NCBI GenBank assembly: GCA_001579985.1
Contig: LRSR01008226.1
Location: 1 to 30,300, forward strand
Source: Hypsibius dujardini
Taxonomy: Eukaryota > Tardigrada > Eutardigrada > Parachela > Hypsibiidae
Length of the DNA: 30,300 nt
Reading direction: 5' to 3'
The notes below the pieces were generated by a model that worked only from the letters and a program-made list of their open reading frames with translations, was not told the DNA's origin and did not search any database. The position numbers were made by a program, and so were the translations under genes. Shown here in pieces: positions 9,802 through 20,660 of this stretch (positions within the stretch are counted from its first letter, which is position 1; the number at the start of each line of letters is the position of its first letter).

Positions 9802-12800
9802 TCACTGATCCTCTTCCCCATCGGAGCTTGATAGGGCGGCATCATGATCACCCGGCTCAACCAAATCCGAATCATCAGAGACCTCATCTTCGTCGTCTTC
9901 GTCTTCGTCCTCGTCCTCGTCCTCGCTGGGGCTCAACCTCGAGGCATTCTTTGCCGCTTGACTGTTGATCGGGCCTGCTTCCGTGGAGTAAGATATCCAC
10001 AGACGGTAAAACGGACGGCCGCCATTACGACGCGCCCACCGATGGTTGACGTATTCCGTGAAGAAGACGTGATCACGGTCCCGGCGGACAACCATAAGCC
10101 CGTTACTTTCCCCATCCATCGAGATGATCTGCGAGAGAAAAAAATCAGTTCGTGGACAAAACTGCCAGTGCAAGTAACCCCACCCCCTCGTTCCGGTGAC
10201 CAATTCAATTTGGGAAGGGGAAAACAGACTGATGCGAAACAACGCGAAAGGTAAAAAATGGAGGAGAAACCTGAACAGCGCAGCAAGACTAACCGGGTCC
10301 CATTCATCGTTGGGATCGTTGATGTCCATCACGACCACAGCTCCCCCGCAGTCCGGCTCCAGCAGGTCGCAGTCCATGTAGTAGAACAGATCAATCACTT
10401 CGTCCACCTGCGCCGCTTCGTATGTCTTCAGGCTGTAGTCACCGCTCTCGAATTTCTCCAGCCTGCAGCGAGCCGCTTCCGCGACCCCTAAAAACCAACT
10501 TTTCGTTCCACTGCACGTTTCAAACTTCCGAGTAATTTAAGGATTTCACGCTTACAGCGCTCGTCGGGTGTGTCGCCAGCGGACGCTCCCGAGCCCGCTC
10601 CGTTGGTGAGACTGCTGAAATTTTTGCTCCCGATCAGCGCGGCAAATTTGTTCAGCTTGTCAAGTGGCATAACGGAGATTCGCGTGCTCGTGATTTCGTT
10701 GATGGAGTTGAGGAAGCACTCGGTTTGCATGATGCGGAGTAGCTGGCCAAAGACCGGCATGTCTTTCGGCCACTTCGGCGTGTTGATGTCGATGTACTTG
10801 AGACACCTGGAATCGATGGATGACAGTACTCAGAAACCTTTCAGGTAGGAACGGTCATTCGTCTGACTGAAAGTTTCTTGAAAGTTGCATTATGAGAAGA
10901 GAAAAGTGTTTATACCCATCCTGGTTCCGATTCGTCGTCTCGGACCATGGAAGGGTGGCCTCCTTCGCACGCAGCTCATCGGTTAAGCTCTGGTAGAAGG
11001 AGTCCTGGAATGAAAGTACAGTACAGTGCCACGGATAAAATGATAGCAATTGTAACTGCAAAAAGAAGTGGCATACTTTCAACAAATTCCGAACTGTACA
11101 TCCATGATAACGCGTCATGTCCTTCTTGAGAGCCTTCTTGCGCGCCATGGAGTAGGCATCGGCTTCGTCACGTGCTAGGAAGCAGTTGACCATGTCGTCC
11201 TTGCCTGCCTGCAAGTGTTCACAGTTAAACGCGTGGACTAAACTTAATAACCGCGGATTTTACTCGCGGTTTCCGTGGGCGCACCTCGAACAGTTCAAGA
11301 TGCAGGAACGGAGCGTGGGGTTGAAATTCAGTTCGCGGGACAGACGGCGTCGTGGCATGGAACCATCCCGTCAATGAAAGTCGCGCCTTCCGCGTGGACA
11401 GCACCTCCCGGACCTAGAACGTAACGAATTGTAAAATCTAAACGAAACTATTAAACATCTCAGTTGTTTGTCAGCAGTTACTTGATGAAAGGAATCGTCG
11501 CCCACGACGAAAAGCACCATGGAGTTTCGGGTGGGAAGGATGCTCTTCTCGATCGCACCGGGAACTACAACATCGTTCACACCTGAGGAAAGCAACATCG
11601 ACAAATGAAGCAAATGGCTTTGCATGAATTCGGACAAAGGCAGCACTTACAACTGCTTTCAAAGAGATCAAGGGTCCCGCCGTCTTCCTCGGACCAGGAA
11701 GGGTCAGTCAGGTAATAAACGTAAGCGATCTTTCGGGTCGTCAGCCGGTCGTCGTGGCAAACGAGGTGATCTGTAAGTGCCAATCCCGTTCCCAAGTCAA
11801 TGATTTGGAATAAATCCAGAGTTCACAATCTTACCGGTGTAAGTGTATTTTGCGCCACGAATGTCCAACTCTTCTTTCAGTTCGGTGTTGGTAATTGTAG
11901 CGACCCACGGTCGCACCTCATTCCGAAACGTGTCCGTCACGTCGGCGAACTCGAACACTCCATCGCGAGATAATTCTTTGGTCTATAATGGCGCACGAGA
12001 GCCAAAAAAAATTCGTAATATTCACAATCAGTTGGAGGAAAAACGGGCAAGGGGCACGCACACGTGCGAGTACTGAGGACTAACCTGTGAAAGTTGTAGC
12101 AGATCCGTACTGAGCGGCGTGAACTTCTGCCGCAGCAGTTCCTCCTCCACGGAATCGATTGGTCCGTGAAAAAAGTCCGGAAACACGAGATGGGGGAAAG
12201 GTTTGCGGAAGACGAAGCCCAGTGCCGGCTGGACGACTGCAGCCGAAGGGGTTGTACCTGACGGAAATCAAATTGTTAAATCAGACCGGAAACAGTTTAG
12301 TTGATTAATGTTGACTAGATTGCCAAATGAGAAAATCAACGGATTTATATTCCCAATTGCGAGTAATTATTACGACTTAATCGCAGTACAAATGTACAAG
12401 AAAGGTTGACGATTTTATATTAAAATTGAAATTAAAAAGCTTTCGTAGACCTAATATATCAAATCAATCCTTCAATCAACGCAACATTTTTCTCACAAAA
12501 TGTATAATCCTTAAATCGCTCAATCAAGCGCCAGACTGCCAGATGCAAGTCTTCAAGAGTTAGATTTATCCCCACTCTGGTTAATATACAGCTCGACACT
12601 AACTAAATGGTCACTAATATTCCCAAAAGTTGCGAAATTATAAAAGTAGCCCTGTTAGCAAAATTAGGGTCTCGTCGTTCGCGAAAAACCCATGCCGAGA
12701 TTTCAACATTCAGTAATGTTTCACCGTTCAGCCCAATCATTCGATCAATCCCACGGCTACAGTGCAAGCAAATCGCGATACAATCAGCAAATCAACGCCG

Positions 12801-13077
12801 AGCGCTAACGCTACAATCAGTGCTCCGGACACTCACCGTCCTTCCATGCCTTCAGCAACACGCTGACAGCAGTCTTCAACGCCTCGGTTGTGTAGATGGG
12901 ATTGATACTCAACAAAGCATTGGGATTTCCAGTCGCCACCGCGGTGGCCGTTTCGGTCTTCATCCTCTTCGCCAATCCATTCTCATCCTCAGCGCGTGCG
13001 GATGCGATGGAATTCTTCGAGCAGGTCGGAGAGATGTTATCGAACGAAATCGGGCTGCCTTCTTCCAATTTCGCCAT
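9802..13077 (-). CDS. OGFOD1: OGFOD1 / Tpa1-type prolyl 3-hydroxylase
   Basis: Fe(II)/2-oxoglutarate-dependent prolyl hydroxylase; in animals OGFOD1 hydroxylates ribosomal protein uS12 and affects translation. Eleven minus-strand exons: 12837-13077, 12085-12257, 11835-11982, 11651-11770, 11482-11582, 11285-11413, 11077-11208, 10916-11004, 10556-10806, 10294-10487 and 9802-10128. The frame is kept throughout, giving 634 aa (human 542). Catalytic set: H193 and D195 in CHDD, distal H260 in SFHQV, and the 2-oxoglutarate-binding arginine R272 in RLSLTGWFH. PFPHLVFPDFF and GGTLDLFES also match the family. The C-terminal second fold contains VDEVIDLFYYMDCD and ESNGLMVVRRDRDHVFFTEY. It ends in a Glu/Asp-rich tail of about 45 residues (SPSEDEDEDEDEDDEDEVSD) that human OGFOD1 lacks at that place. 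The splice LFHQ|VREVLS reproduces the family sequence exactly in register. Confidence 0.92.
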
Positions 13078-13997
13078 TTCCGTGGCTGACTGACGATAAG
13101 ACTAAGAATCCTTGTCAGCAGCAGCTCTCCAACAAGAGGTCGCCACACAAAACTTTTCAACAGGTTCTCAATTATCAAATCTCCATGTCACGTTTTGTGC
13201 ACACTCGAAACCAGGCTCTCTTGCCAAAGAAAAACTATAAACAATTTATATATACTATAAACTTCTTATTTGTCTCAAGGAAGTAAACAAAAGGCCGGGA
13301 AAAGGCTTGGAAACGGAAAGCAATGAGCCAGAAAATTCCAAGAATTGTTTCAGTCCATAAGCGTGAATTGATTTCCAATTCCAAATCCACTGGTGTGCTT
13401 CTTGAATTGTGGCAGGGCCTTAGCATTGATTGTTCGATTGATGAGACGAACTACAGCTGGCAGAAGGACTTGCCTGTATTTTCAAATTCCACACGGTATA
13501 AATGTAAACATAATGGAATTGGAGTTGGAAAGGTATAACTGTGGTCGTGATTGATTATTGATTGAAAACTTTTTCGTCATTCCGAGTTTCGATTCCTCCG
13601 ATTCCCTCACTCGTGTCTTTTTTATTTTTCAGTCATCAATCTTATTGTGAAAATAAGAATTTTCCGAAACTCCAATTAATCGAATCAAATCCCTCCTTCC
13701 GTCATTCGTAGTCATTCATCGTTCAAATTTTGATTAGTGAGACAAGTCGTATTAGGGCATGGAATGGAATTGGAACTGCAAGCAGTTTAAATGGATGAGT
13801 GCAAGTGTAACACGGATGTTTGACTGTTGATTGCTGCAAACGTTTTCTGACGTTGTTTTTATGCGAAGAGATTAATATAGGAATCCCCCCTAAATACTCT
13901 TTGCTTTTCCTGTTCTGTAATCAAAACTGAAACTTCTCTAAACAGAAGTTCGGCAATTTCTGATTAATCTATTAACATTTTTTGGTCCGTTCAATCA
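13078..13997. other. Divergent intergenic region OGFOD1/ERI3
   Basis: A 920-bp AT-rich stretch between divergent start codons, with scattered TGATTGATTG runs. It presumably holds both promoters. Frames of 60-96 codons occur but none resembles a known protein. Confidence 0.5.
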
Positions 13998-15279
13998 ATG
14001 TTCACCGCTGGTATTCTGCTCGGCCTGTGTCGCATGCCGGCGCTTCGCTCACCGAAGACGACTTGGATGAGCAAGAGCAACACCATTAATGGCAGCAAAT
14101 TGATGTCCTCATTCTTCGACAATCGCGATCGGCAACGCTTCCCCGATCGATCTCACCGTCGTGTCCGATCGGGTCAAAAGGACCCCTTTGGATATACATT
14201 CAAAAGGCCTATACCGCAGCTGAAACCGCTAGACGAGCCAAACTTTATTTTTGAGGAACGATTCAAAAACGAGGCCGCCATGGCTTCCCCGGTGATGAAA
14301 TTGCCGAATCAGATTTTCGATTATTTTTTGGTACTGGATTTTGAAGCAACCTGTGACAAGCCTGTTTCACCGGTGCCGCAGGTGAGTGATGAGTCGAGTA
14401 GAGCCGTCGAAAATTATTATTAAGCATATTTTATGAAGTATCAATCAATCAATCAATCGAGAGAACTTCAATGGAGATAACTCAATCATAGTATCTGCGA
14501 CGAGTTTCATTTGTCTCCGCCGATTTGCCCATGTCCATTAATCAATTCGCAGTTTACTGTTCAAATTCCTTCAGCAGGCATTATTTGATAAATCTTTTTT
14601 GTTTTGTTTTTCTGTCAAGGAAATTATTGAATTTCCTGTTGTAAAGATCGATGCACGGACAATGGAGCCGACTGCTACGTTTCATGAATACGTGCTGCCG
14701 ACCGTCCACCCACAACTCTCCCCGTTCTGCACGAATCTAACTGGGATCATTCAGGACATGGTGGACAACCAACCTCCGCTCGAGGAAGTTCTCAAACTGT
14801 TTCACTCATGGATGGAGAAAGAAGGTGAATGCCGTGTCCCGGATAAAACAGTGTCGTTGAAATATAATTCAAACAAATTTACATTAATAAATTAAAGTTA
14901 CCGATTTATATAATAATTCTTTGTTTCAGTTCTGAATCAGCCAAATGCACGGTTTACATTTGTCACCTGTGGCGACTGGGATCTCGCTGAGATGCTGCCG
15001 AGGCAAGCCCAGCACTTCCGGATAGGGCTGCCGTTGTACTTTCAACAGTGGATAAACGTCAAACACGCATTTTCCGAAGCCATCGGACACTACCCTCGAA
15101 ATTTACGGCTCATGCTGGAGAGTCTCGGGATCCAGCACACCGGACGCGCACACAGTGGCATCGACGACTGCAAGAACATTGTCAACATTATGCGCGGCCT
15201 AGCGGAGCGCGGCCACGTTTTCCGCCCGTCCGGCCAAGTGAAAGAACCGAATTTAGCCAAAGTCTATAAAAAAAGATAA
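13998..15279 (+). CDS. ERI3: ERI3-type 3'-5' exoribonuclease, copy 1 (full length)
   Basis: DEDDh-family exoribonuclease of the ERI1/ERI3 group, which trims structured RNA 3' ends. Exons 13998-14381, 14620-14824 and 14930-15279 give 312 aa (human ERI3 337 aa). Exon 1 encodes a basic N-terminal extension and then QIFDYFLVLDFEATCD (D114, E116). Exon 2 starts EIIEFPVVKIDARTMEPTAT and carries VHPQLSPFCTNLTGIIQDMV. Exon 3 has FVTCGDWDL (D212), QQWINVK and GRAHSGIDDCKNIVNIM (H271, D276). All five DEDDh residues are present. Splices are phase 0 (CCGCAG|GTGAGT) and phase 1 (G|TT). It ends in a lysine/arginine-rich tail. It is convergent with RAD17 remnants and has a truncated paralogue at 21128-22381. 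Confidence 0.93.
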
Positions 15280-15361
15280 AGAGCCTGTTCCAGAAGAACA
15301 AAGCTTTCACGGCTGTAATTACATATTTCTCAAACGGCGCCCGGGAAATAGAGCATGACGA

Positions 15362-15730
15362 TCTGAGCAGATAATAGTCGTCATCCATTTCTTCGATTTG
15401 AGTACGAGAAGTGTCGTATATGTTGGTCGAGGTGTTTGACGGGCCTGGCTGATCGAAATCACCGTCGTCCCAGTCGTCCGTACAGATGTCGGCAAATTGA
15501 AAGTCAACGAACGCCTGCAATAAACGGAACGAAAACAAATTTTGAAACACAATTATATCATAATGAACGAAATGTCTCACAGAATATTTCAAGAGCGAAT
15601 GCAGCTTTTTCGGATTTTTCCAACACAGTGCTTGAAAGATGCCGGCCCGCTTAACTGCCTGCTTGTCTAGCTTCCTCTTTGTCTGCCTGACAGTGTCTCA
15701 TTTTGCCTGTCGGTCTGTCTGTCGCCTGAC

Positions 15731-15783
<53 letters not shown>

Positions 15784-15836
15784 GTCTGTCTGTCTATCTG
15801 TTTGTTTGTCTCTGCTTGACTAACTGCTTGTCTGCT
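15362..15836 (-). pseudogene. Decayed RAD17 fragments (left duplicate)
   Basis: Sequence colinear with the complete RAD17 at 22473-26150 but with two large internal deletions. Positions 15362-15505 match the last exon (DFQFADICTDDWDDGDFDQP and the terminal EEMDDDY). It then jumps to material matching 24483-24605 (start of exon 7, the preceding intron and part of exon 6), and then to intron sequence matching about 25155-25335 with its GTCT run. The stop codon TAA of RAD17 has become TAT, so the frame reads on. The exon-6 donor GAG|GTATT has become GAAATATT. These breaks make it a non-functional remnant. Homology continues below 15362 into the shared 3' region with ERI3. Confidence 0.88.
15729..15810. 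repeat. (GTCT)n microsatellite, left copy
   Basis: Uninterrupted then imperfect GTCT tetranucleotides. The flanks (CTGCTTGTCTAGCTTCCTC before; GACTAACTGC after) match those of the GTCT run at about 25204-25290 in a RAD17 intron, so the run was carried in the duplication. Confidence 0.9.
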
Positions 15837-15837
15837 T

Positions 15838-16082
15838 GGTCTCTCCAATCGTACCGTCCGTCTCGTAAACCAAACGTACCCGCCTAACAACAACTTCCAT
15901 TTCGATTCTCATTCCGCTCGGGGTTCTTCCCCATATTGCAAATTGTTTGCTCTTGCAGCTTGACTTCACATCGTACAAATAGTTTTTGTCACAAGTTCCG
16001 TTTTCGGAATTCGTCAGTGCCGCTACAGACAAATTCCGAAAAGTGTTTACCTCGCTCGCGCACAAGCATTCAGTCGTTCTCA
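15838..16082. repeat. Dispersed repeat R1, left half (interrupted copy)
   Basis: Starts GGTCTCTCCAATCGT and closely matches 27744-27991. It is cut after TCA (16080-16082) by the foldback element; the rest of the repeat resumes at 17588. Confidence 0.88.
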
Positions 16083-17587
16083 CTAGAGCAGTAATGGAGA
16101 TTTTCCCTCCTGATCGGGGTGGGGTTTTTTTTACAAATATTTGTCTATTTATCATGGTTTTACATTGGGGTCTCCGCGTGGAAATTACATAAGCGGTTTC
16201 AGAAAAAAATAAAGAAGAAAAATACTTCCCGTGCCAATTGTTGCTATGAGGCAACGCTTGATTGATTGATTTTTTAATTGCTTTTCCGAACTTTTAATTT
16301 TTTTTATGCCAAAAAATATTTTGCTGAGCGTACACGTATTTTTCGAACTTACTACAAGCCTTCAACAAAATTTTAAAAATAAAACGCAATTTTTCAAACG
16401 TAACGTAACACCGCAAAAAAATAAATGAAGGGAGGAGTGCTAATAACCGTAGTCTAGCCTTACGCTTCTTATGGCTGCAGGGCCGAGTGCAGGCTAGTCT
16501 TGTTTAACTAACAGTTTTGAATTTAAATAAATTAAAAAAAATGTTAATCCTCGGCGACTTTAAATAAAATATCGTTTGAATGTATTTTAAAAAAAACAGC
16601 GTATTTTAAATAAAATTACCATTTAAATAAAACTCGACCTTTTATTTAAATAAAATGCTGAATTTAAATAAAGTGGAAATCGTATGACATAGCCTATGCA
16701 ATATGCAGCGAAACCCCTAGTGGATCGTTAAACGCAATAAATCTTACTGTGAAACAGATATTGTAAGGAAACGATTGATCAATCAACTGATAATGCTGAA
16801 GGTTGCGACAATAAATCAATCAGATGAAGAACTAAAGCCGGTATTTATAATTTCTCAGGCAAATCAGACAATCAATATAGGATTTCTGAGCGCCATTCAG
16901 AGAATAATCAAGCAAACAAGCCCGCCGTCACGCGAAAAGAGGGGGTGATAATACATATTTAAATTGCTTTGCGCGTTTTCTCGAGAATTTAAATATAAAT
17001 AAAATAATGGTTCAGGGAATGATTTTAAATTTAAAAAATCGAGTTTAAACAAAATTAAACATATATTTTACTTAAAATAAAAAACCGTTTTTGGCTATTT
17101 TAAATAAAAATTTAAATACATTTAAACAACACTAGTGCAGGCTGCAGGGCCGAGTGCAGGCTGCAGGGCCGAGTGCAGGCTGTAGGGCCGAGTGCAGGCT
17201 GCACGAGTATAAGTTATTGACGGCGTCGCCACTGTGCTCTTTTAGTTTATTTTTTCGAGCTGTTCTGGTTGATCGAAACATTTCTAATTTTTTTTTAAAT
17301 ATTTCTCAAGGAGTCTAGTACATTAAAAAAATACGTGTACGCTCAGCAAAATATTTTTTGGCATAAAAAAATTTAAAAGTTCGGAAAAGCAATTGAAAAA
17401 TCAATCAATCAAGCGTTGCCTCATAGCACCAATTGGCACGGGAAGTCTTTTTCTTCTTTATTTTTTTCTGAAACGGCTTATGTAATTTCCACGCGGAGAC
17501 CCCAACGTAAAATCATGATAAATAGGCAGGTATTTGTAAAAAAAACACCACCTCGATCGGGAGGGAAAATCTCCATTACTGCCCGAG
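16083..17587. mobile_element. Foldback/TIR transposable element, 1505 bp, TCA target duplication
   Basis: Long terminal inverted repeats of about 260 bp: left 16083-16343, right 17326-17587. The ends are CTAGAGCAGTAATGG and, in reverse complement, CTCGGGCAGTAATGG. It is flanked on both sides by TCA (16080-16082 and 17588-17590), where the uninterrupted repeat at 27744-28093 has a single TCA. The interior is AT-rich with many AAATAAA motifs and GTGCAGGCTGCAGGGCCGA repeats. No transposase frame is visible, so it is probably non-autonomous. Each arm carries an open frame of about 60 codons starting MPHS, but that follows from arm identity. Confidence 0.9.
17135..17203. repeat. 19-bp tandem repeat inside the foldback element
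   Basis: About 3.5 copies of GTGCAGGCTGCAGGGCCGA. A single related copy lies at about 16472-16500 in the same element. Confidence 0.85.
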
Positions 17588-17693
17588 TCAGTCTGACCCG
17601 ATAGCAAGCACCTCAAAAAGAAATCCGCGCTATTCTTAACCATTTTTTCCTTACCCAAAGAATAAGATATTCCACTATAACAATATAAATTTA
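17588..17693. repeat. Dispersed repeat R1, right half
   Basis: Continues the repeat interrupted at 16082 and matches 27989-28093 (for example ACCTCAAAAAGAAATCCGCG and AGATATTCCACTATAACAAT). Confidence 0.88.
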
Positions 17694-18318
17694 GAAGCCA
17701 GTGCTCGCCCTTCGAGTTTCCACTGTGCCGAATTTCAGTCCTAATTTTCAAATATATACTTTAAAAATGAGTACAGTCTATTTCTTTGTGTTTAGTGACC
17801 AAGTTTCGGCCGGTTTTGCTTTAAGAAATTTAAACTGCATAATATGTGTAGTCTTGCGGTCCACGATATGTCAAGTCAAAAGTTTGCAAGTAACTGCAAG
17901 TAGCTGTAGATGCCTCTTTTCTTGAGATTCAATCGGAATATGATTCGTGGAATGAAGAACACCCTGTTAAGATGCTCCTAGAGTTGCACATTGCCGCACG
18001 ACCCAGACACCCGTTTATAAACCTCGTTTTTGATATTCCACAACATGGATTTGATATTTCCTCCTTTTCGCTCCCAATCGTTTCGTTAAGGCAGCCTTTA
18101 GTTGGTGAAGTTTTGCCTTGAAGACCTGACAGACAATATCTGGAAAGAATTCCCGGCTTCGCCGACCCATTGCCGAGCGCTTCCCGTGGTTGACCTTTAT
18201 GGAACACCCGCCGATTATTTATTAATAGTTGCTCAATGAAACTATTGAACAAAAATATTTCACTGAGCGAAAATTCAAAAATCTTTTGACTCGGCGGGCG
18301 CTCCATACAACTGAGCAG
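17694..18318. other. Unassigned sequence
   Basis: About 625 bp without a recognisable gene or clear repeat. A 131-codon minus-strand frame at 17929-18324 has no motif I recognise and overlaps the edge of an inverted-repeat element. Confidence 0.4.
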
Positions 18319-18597
18319 TACCATATGCTCGCGATCTCAAGGGACAGCTAAGCCCCGCCTCCCTCGGTATGGCCCTGCACTCGATTGAACGTTCAATCTG
18401 ATTTCACTGCTTTCTGATTGGCTCATTCCGTACAACTTACTTATTGTGCTCGATTGATTGATTGTACAGTTGTGTTTTTCGGTATATTTGTCCCTACAGT
18501 GGAAATTTAGTGAACGGCACTGAATAGGCACGGCCCGGATTGGTTGAAATTTACGGGTAGGGCAGAAAGTGTCCCTTGAGATCGCGAGCTTACGGTA
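18319..18597. mobile_element. TA-flanked MITE-like element D
   Basis: Inverted repeats between TA dinucleotides: left CCATATGCTCGCGATCTCAA, right (reverse complement) CCGTAAGCTCGCGATCTCAA. Both continue GGGACA. The arms resemble those of element E, so the two probably belong to one family. Confidence 0.85.
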
Positions 18598-18843
18598 CGT
18601 CTGCGTTTGAAGGTCGTGACTGCTACAGCTGTCGTTTGCCGACGTTTTGCCATCACAAACACGACTAAGATTATTATCATGAATAGTATTTAAAGGTAAA
18701 AATCAGTCGTACGGTCAGCCCCAAGAAAAACTCCGGTCACGTGACTTTTGCTATTCAAACTGGCCGAAAACTCCGCCCCAATTTGCACCGTTCCTGACGA
18801 CCAATCAGAACATGCAGTGTACACGTCATGCATAATTACACAT

Positions 18844-19081
18844 TACTGTACGCTCCCGATCTGAAGGGTCGATTATGCTCCACCTCCGCTGATTCGCATA
18901 AAGCTTGAGCGATGTTCGAGCGTTCAGTTCCGTTCACTTGTTCGTGATTGGCCCGTTGGTTTTTACCTGACAGGCTATGCCACCTTGCTTGATTGAAATC
19001 TGAATGAACAACCAAGCGAGCGACGGATCGTGTTTTCGGACCGGACCTAAAATCGACCCTTGAGATCGGGAGCGTACAGTA
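18844..19081. mobile_element. TA-flanked MITE-like element E (nested)
   Basis: Inverted repeats: left CTGTACGCTCCCGATCTGAA, right (reverse complement) CTGTACGCTCCCGATCTCAA. Both continue GGGTCGATT or similar. TA flanks both ends. Confidence 0.85.
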
Positions 19082-19224
19082 TATTTCGAATCAAACGCGA
19101 GCAAGCAAGCAATAAAAAAGTAAAATAACAGGAATAAAATGTGAACAATTCAAACCATGAGAAAAACAAAACAAAACTTCCGAACCAGGAAATTTAAACA
19201 TTACGGACATTCTGAAAAATAGAG

Positions 19225-19380
19225 TACTGTACTGCCGCGATTAAACCGGTCACTTTAGCCGCGCCTCCGTCACACGCGCCTGTGTTGAGTGAGCACACAC
19301 ACTAACACACTCACACTCACACAGGTCGAATGCGCTGCCCGGGGAAAAAAAGTGACCGGTTTAATCGTGGCAATACAGTA
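19225..19380. mobile_element. TA-flanked MITE-like element F (nested)
   Basis: Inverted repeats: left CTGTACTGCCGCGATTAAAC, right (reverse complement) CTGTATTGCCACGATTAAAC. Both continue CGGTCACTTT, with TA on each side. The interior has CACACA-rich sequence. Confidence 0.85.
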
Positions 19381-19868
19381 AATAACTAGAATTTAAAACG
19401 TTAAACCTCAATACCCCGATCGAAACCCGGAATTCTGCATAAATTTATCAGTTCGTGCAGGCAAGGAGTTCTACAATATGAACTGCCATTGTTGCTTCAG
19501 GAGGAATTCGCCTTCCGTTGATCATTTTGAAAAACAACTTTTACTAAATCAAGCCAATCGAAAACGATAGCAACGGCAGAAAAAATGACAGTCATGAATA
19601 GCTGCAAAAACAGCTGATAGGAATTCGAATTCGGCTACTTTGGGCAGTTTCCCTACGGGTAAGTCATCAGTTATTGCAATCCTATACACAGGTAAATTGC
19701 TATTTGTTTTTCGAGATCGCGAGATAAGCAAATTTTTGGTGGGCCACACGGTTCAATTATCTGCATTCGTAATATCGAGAACACTATTGGCACACTTGTC
19801 GCACCTCATCTCTCTCTAGGCGCAAAAACTCTGTTGTGCAAGCGGAGTTTTTCTTGGGGCTGACTGTA

Positions 19869-20660
19869 GTCGGTCTGAGACTTGTCTCTTTTTTTGTGCT
19901 ATTTCATATCAATTTTTCACCATTTTACACGAAAAACGAAATACTAAGCACTACTGGGTGAAAAGAGATAACGGTGAACCTGAACAGTCCTTGAAGCAAC
20001 ATGTAGCGTAATGACGCACCTGCTTAGCTGAAACGCAATTTTTCTAGGACCTTCTGCCATTTGGTAAAAAACCATCTGCGCACTACATGTCGACTTGCCG
20101 TAAATCAATCATTCAATTGATGAACAGATCCCTTACTTCGGAGAACTGTCCCCTACCTACAGTAGAAAGAGCAAGTTCCAGAACATTTAATCTCTTAATG
20201 GACTAACACCACAACATAAGTAATCTCTTAATGGGCTAACACCACAACATAAGCATTCCATTTCAATGAAAAATTATTATTATATTATATTATTATTATT
20301 ATTATTATTATATATGGAGGAAAATACTATGTACGAGTTATGCATTTGTGACTCATAGGGACTCACTTTAGGAATTAGAGTATCATGATATCACGATATA
20401 CGTGTCTGTGTCTGTGTTTCCGTATTGGTTTGGGTTCTGAGATTGGTTTGGGCTCTGAGATTGGTTTGATCCGGGTCTAGGTCTGGACCTCTTTATCTGT
20501 TCATCTGACTGCCTTTACGTCTGTCCATTTCTTCGGGCTGCATGACGAGATGCGTGTGAACAGTTATACAGTGTGGTTGTTGTCAGTGAACGATGGTAGT
20601 TGGGCTTTGAACGTAGTTGGACCTTCCGTACTGCGCAACAATGACATCATGATGATATCA
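19869..20660. other. Unassigned repeat-rich spacer
   Basis: No gene supported. It contains a 33-bp direct repeat at 20188-20253, a TTA/ATT run at about 20272-20312, and an 18-bp repeat (ATTGGTTTGGGTTCTGAG) at 20424-20469. Confidence 0.6.
20188..20253. repeat. 33-bp tandem duplication
   Basis: Two adjacent copies of a unit starting TAATCTCTTAATGG and ending ACCACAACATAAG, differing at one base (GACTAAC versus GGCTAAC). Confidence 0.9.

Larger units (their letters stand above)
18710..19868. mobile_element. TA-flanked inverted-repeat element with nested insertions
   Basis: Outer arms: left CGGTCAGCCCCAAGAAAAAC, right (reverse complement) CAGTCAGCCCCAAGAAAAAC, each next to TA and continuing TCCG. 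The CAGTCAGCCCC start resembles Tc1/mariner-type ends. Elements E and F lie inside it; without them the body is about 765 bp. No intact transposase frame is visible. Confidence 0.75.

Noticed and set aside
15639-15893. Cys/Leu/Ser/Val repeat frames and their Gln/Thr/Asp/Arg antisense frames
   Set aside because: These are translations of the GTCT/CAGA microsatellite, as are those at 23554-24155 and 25064-25411.
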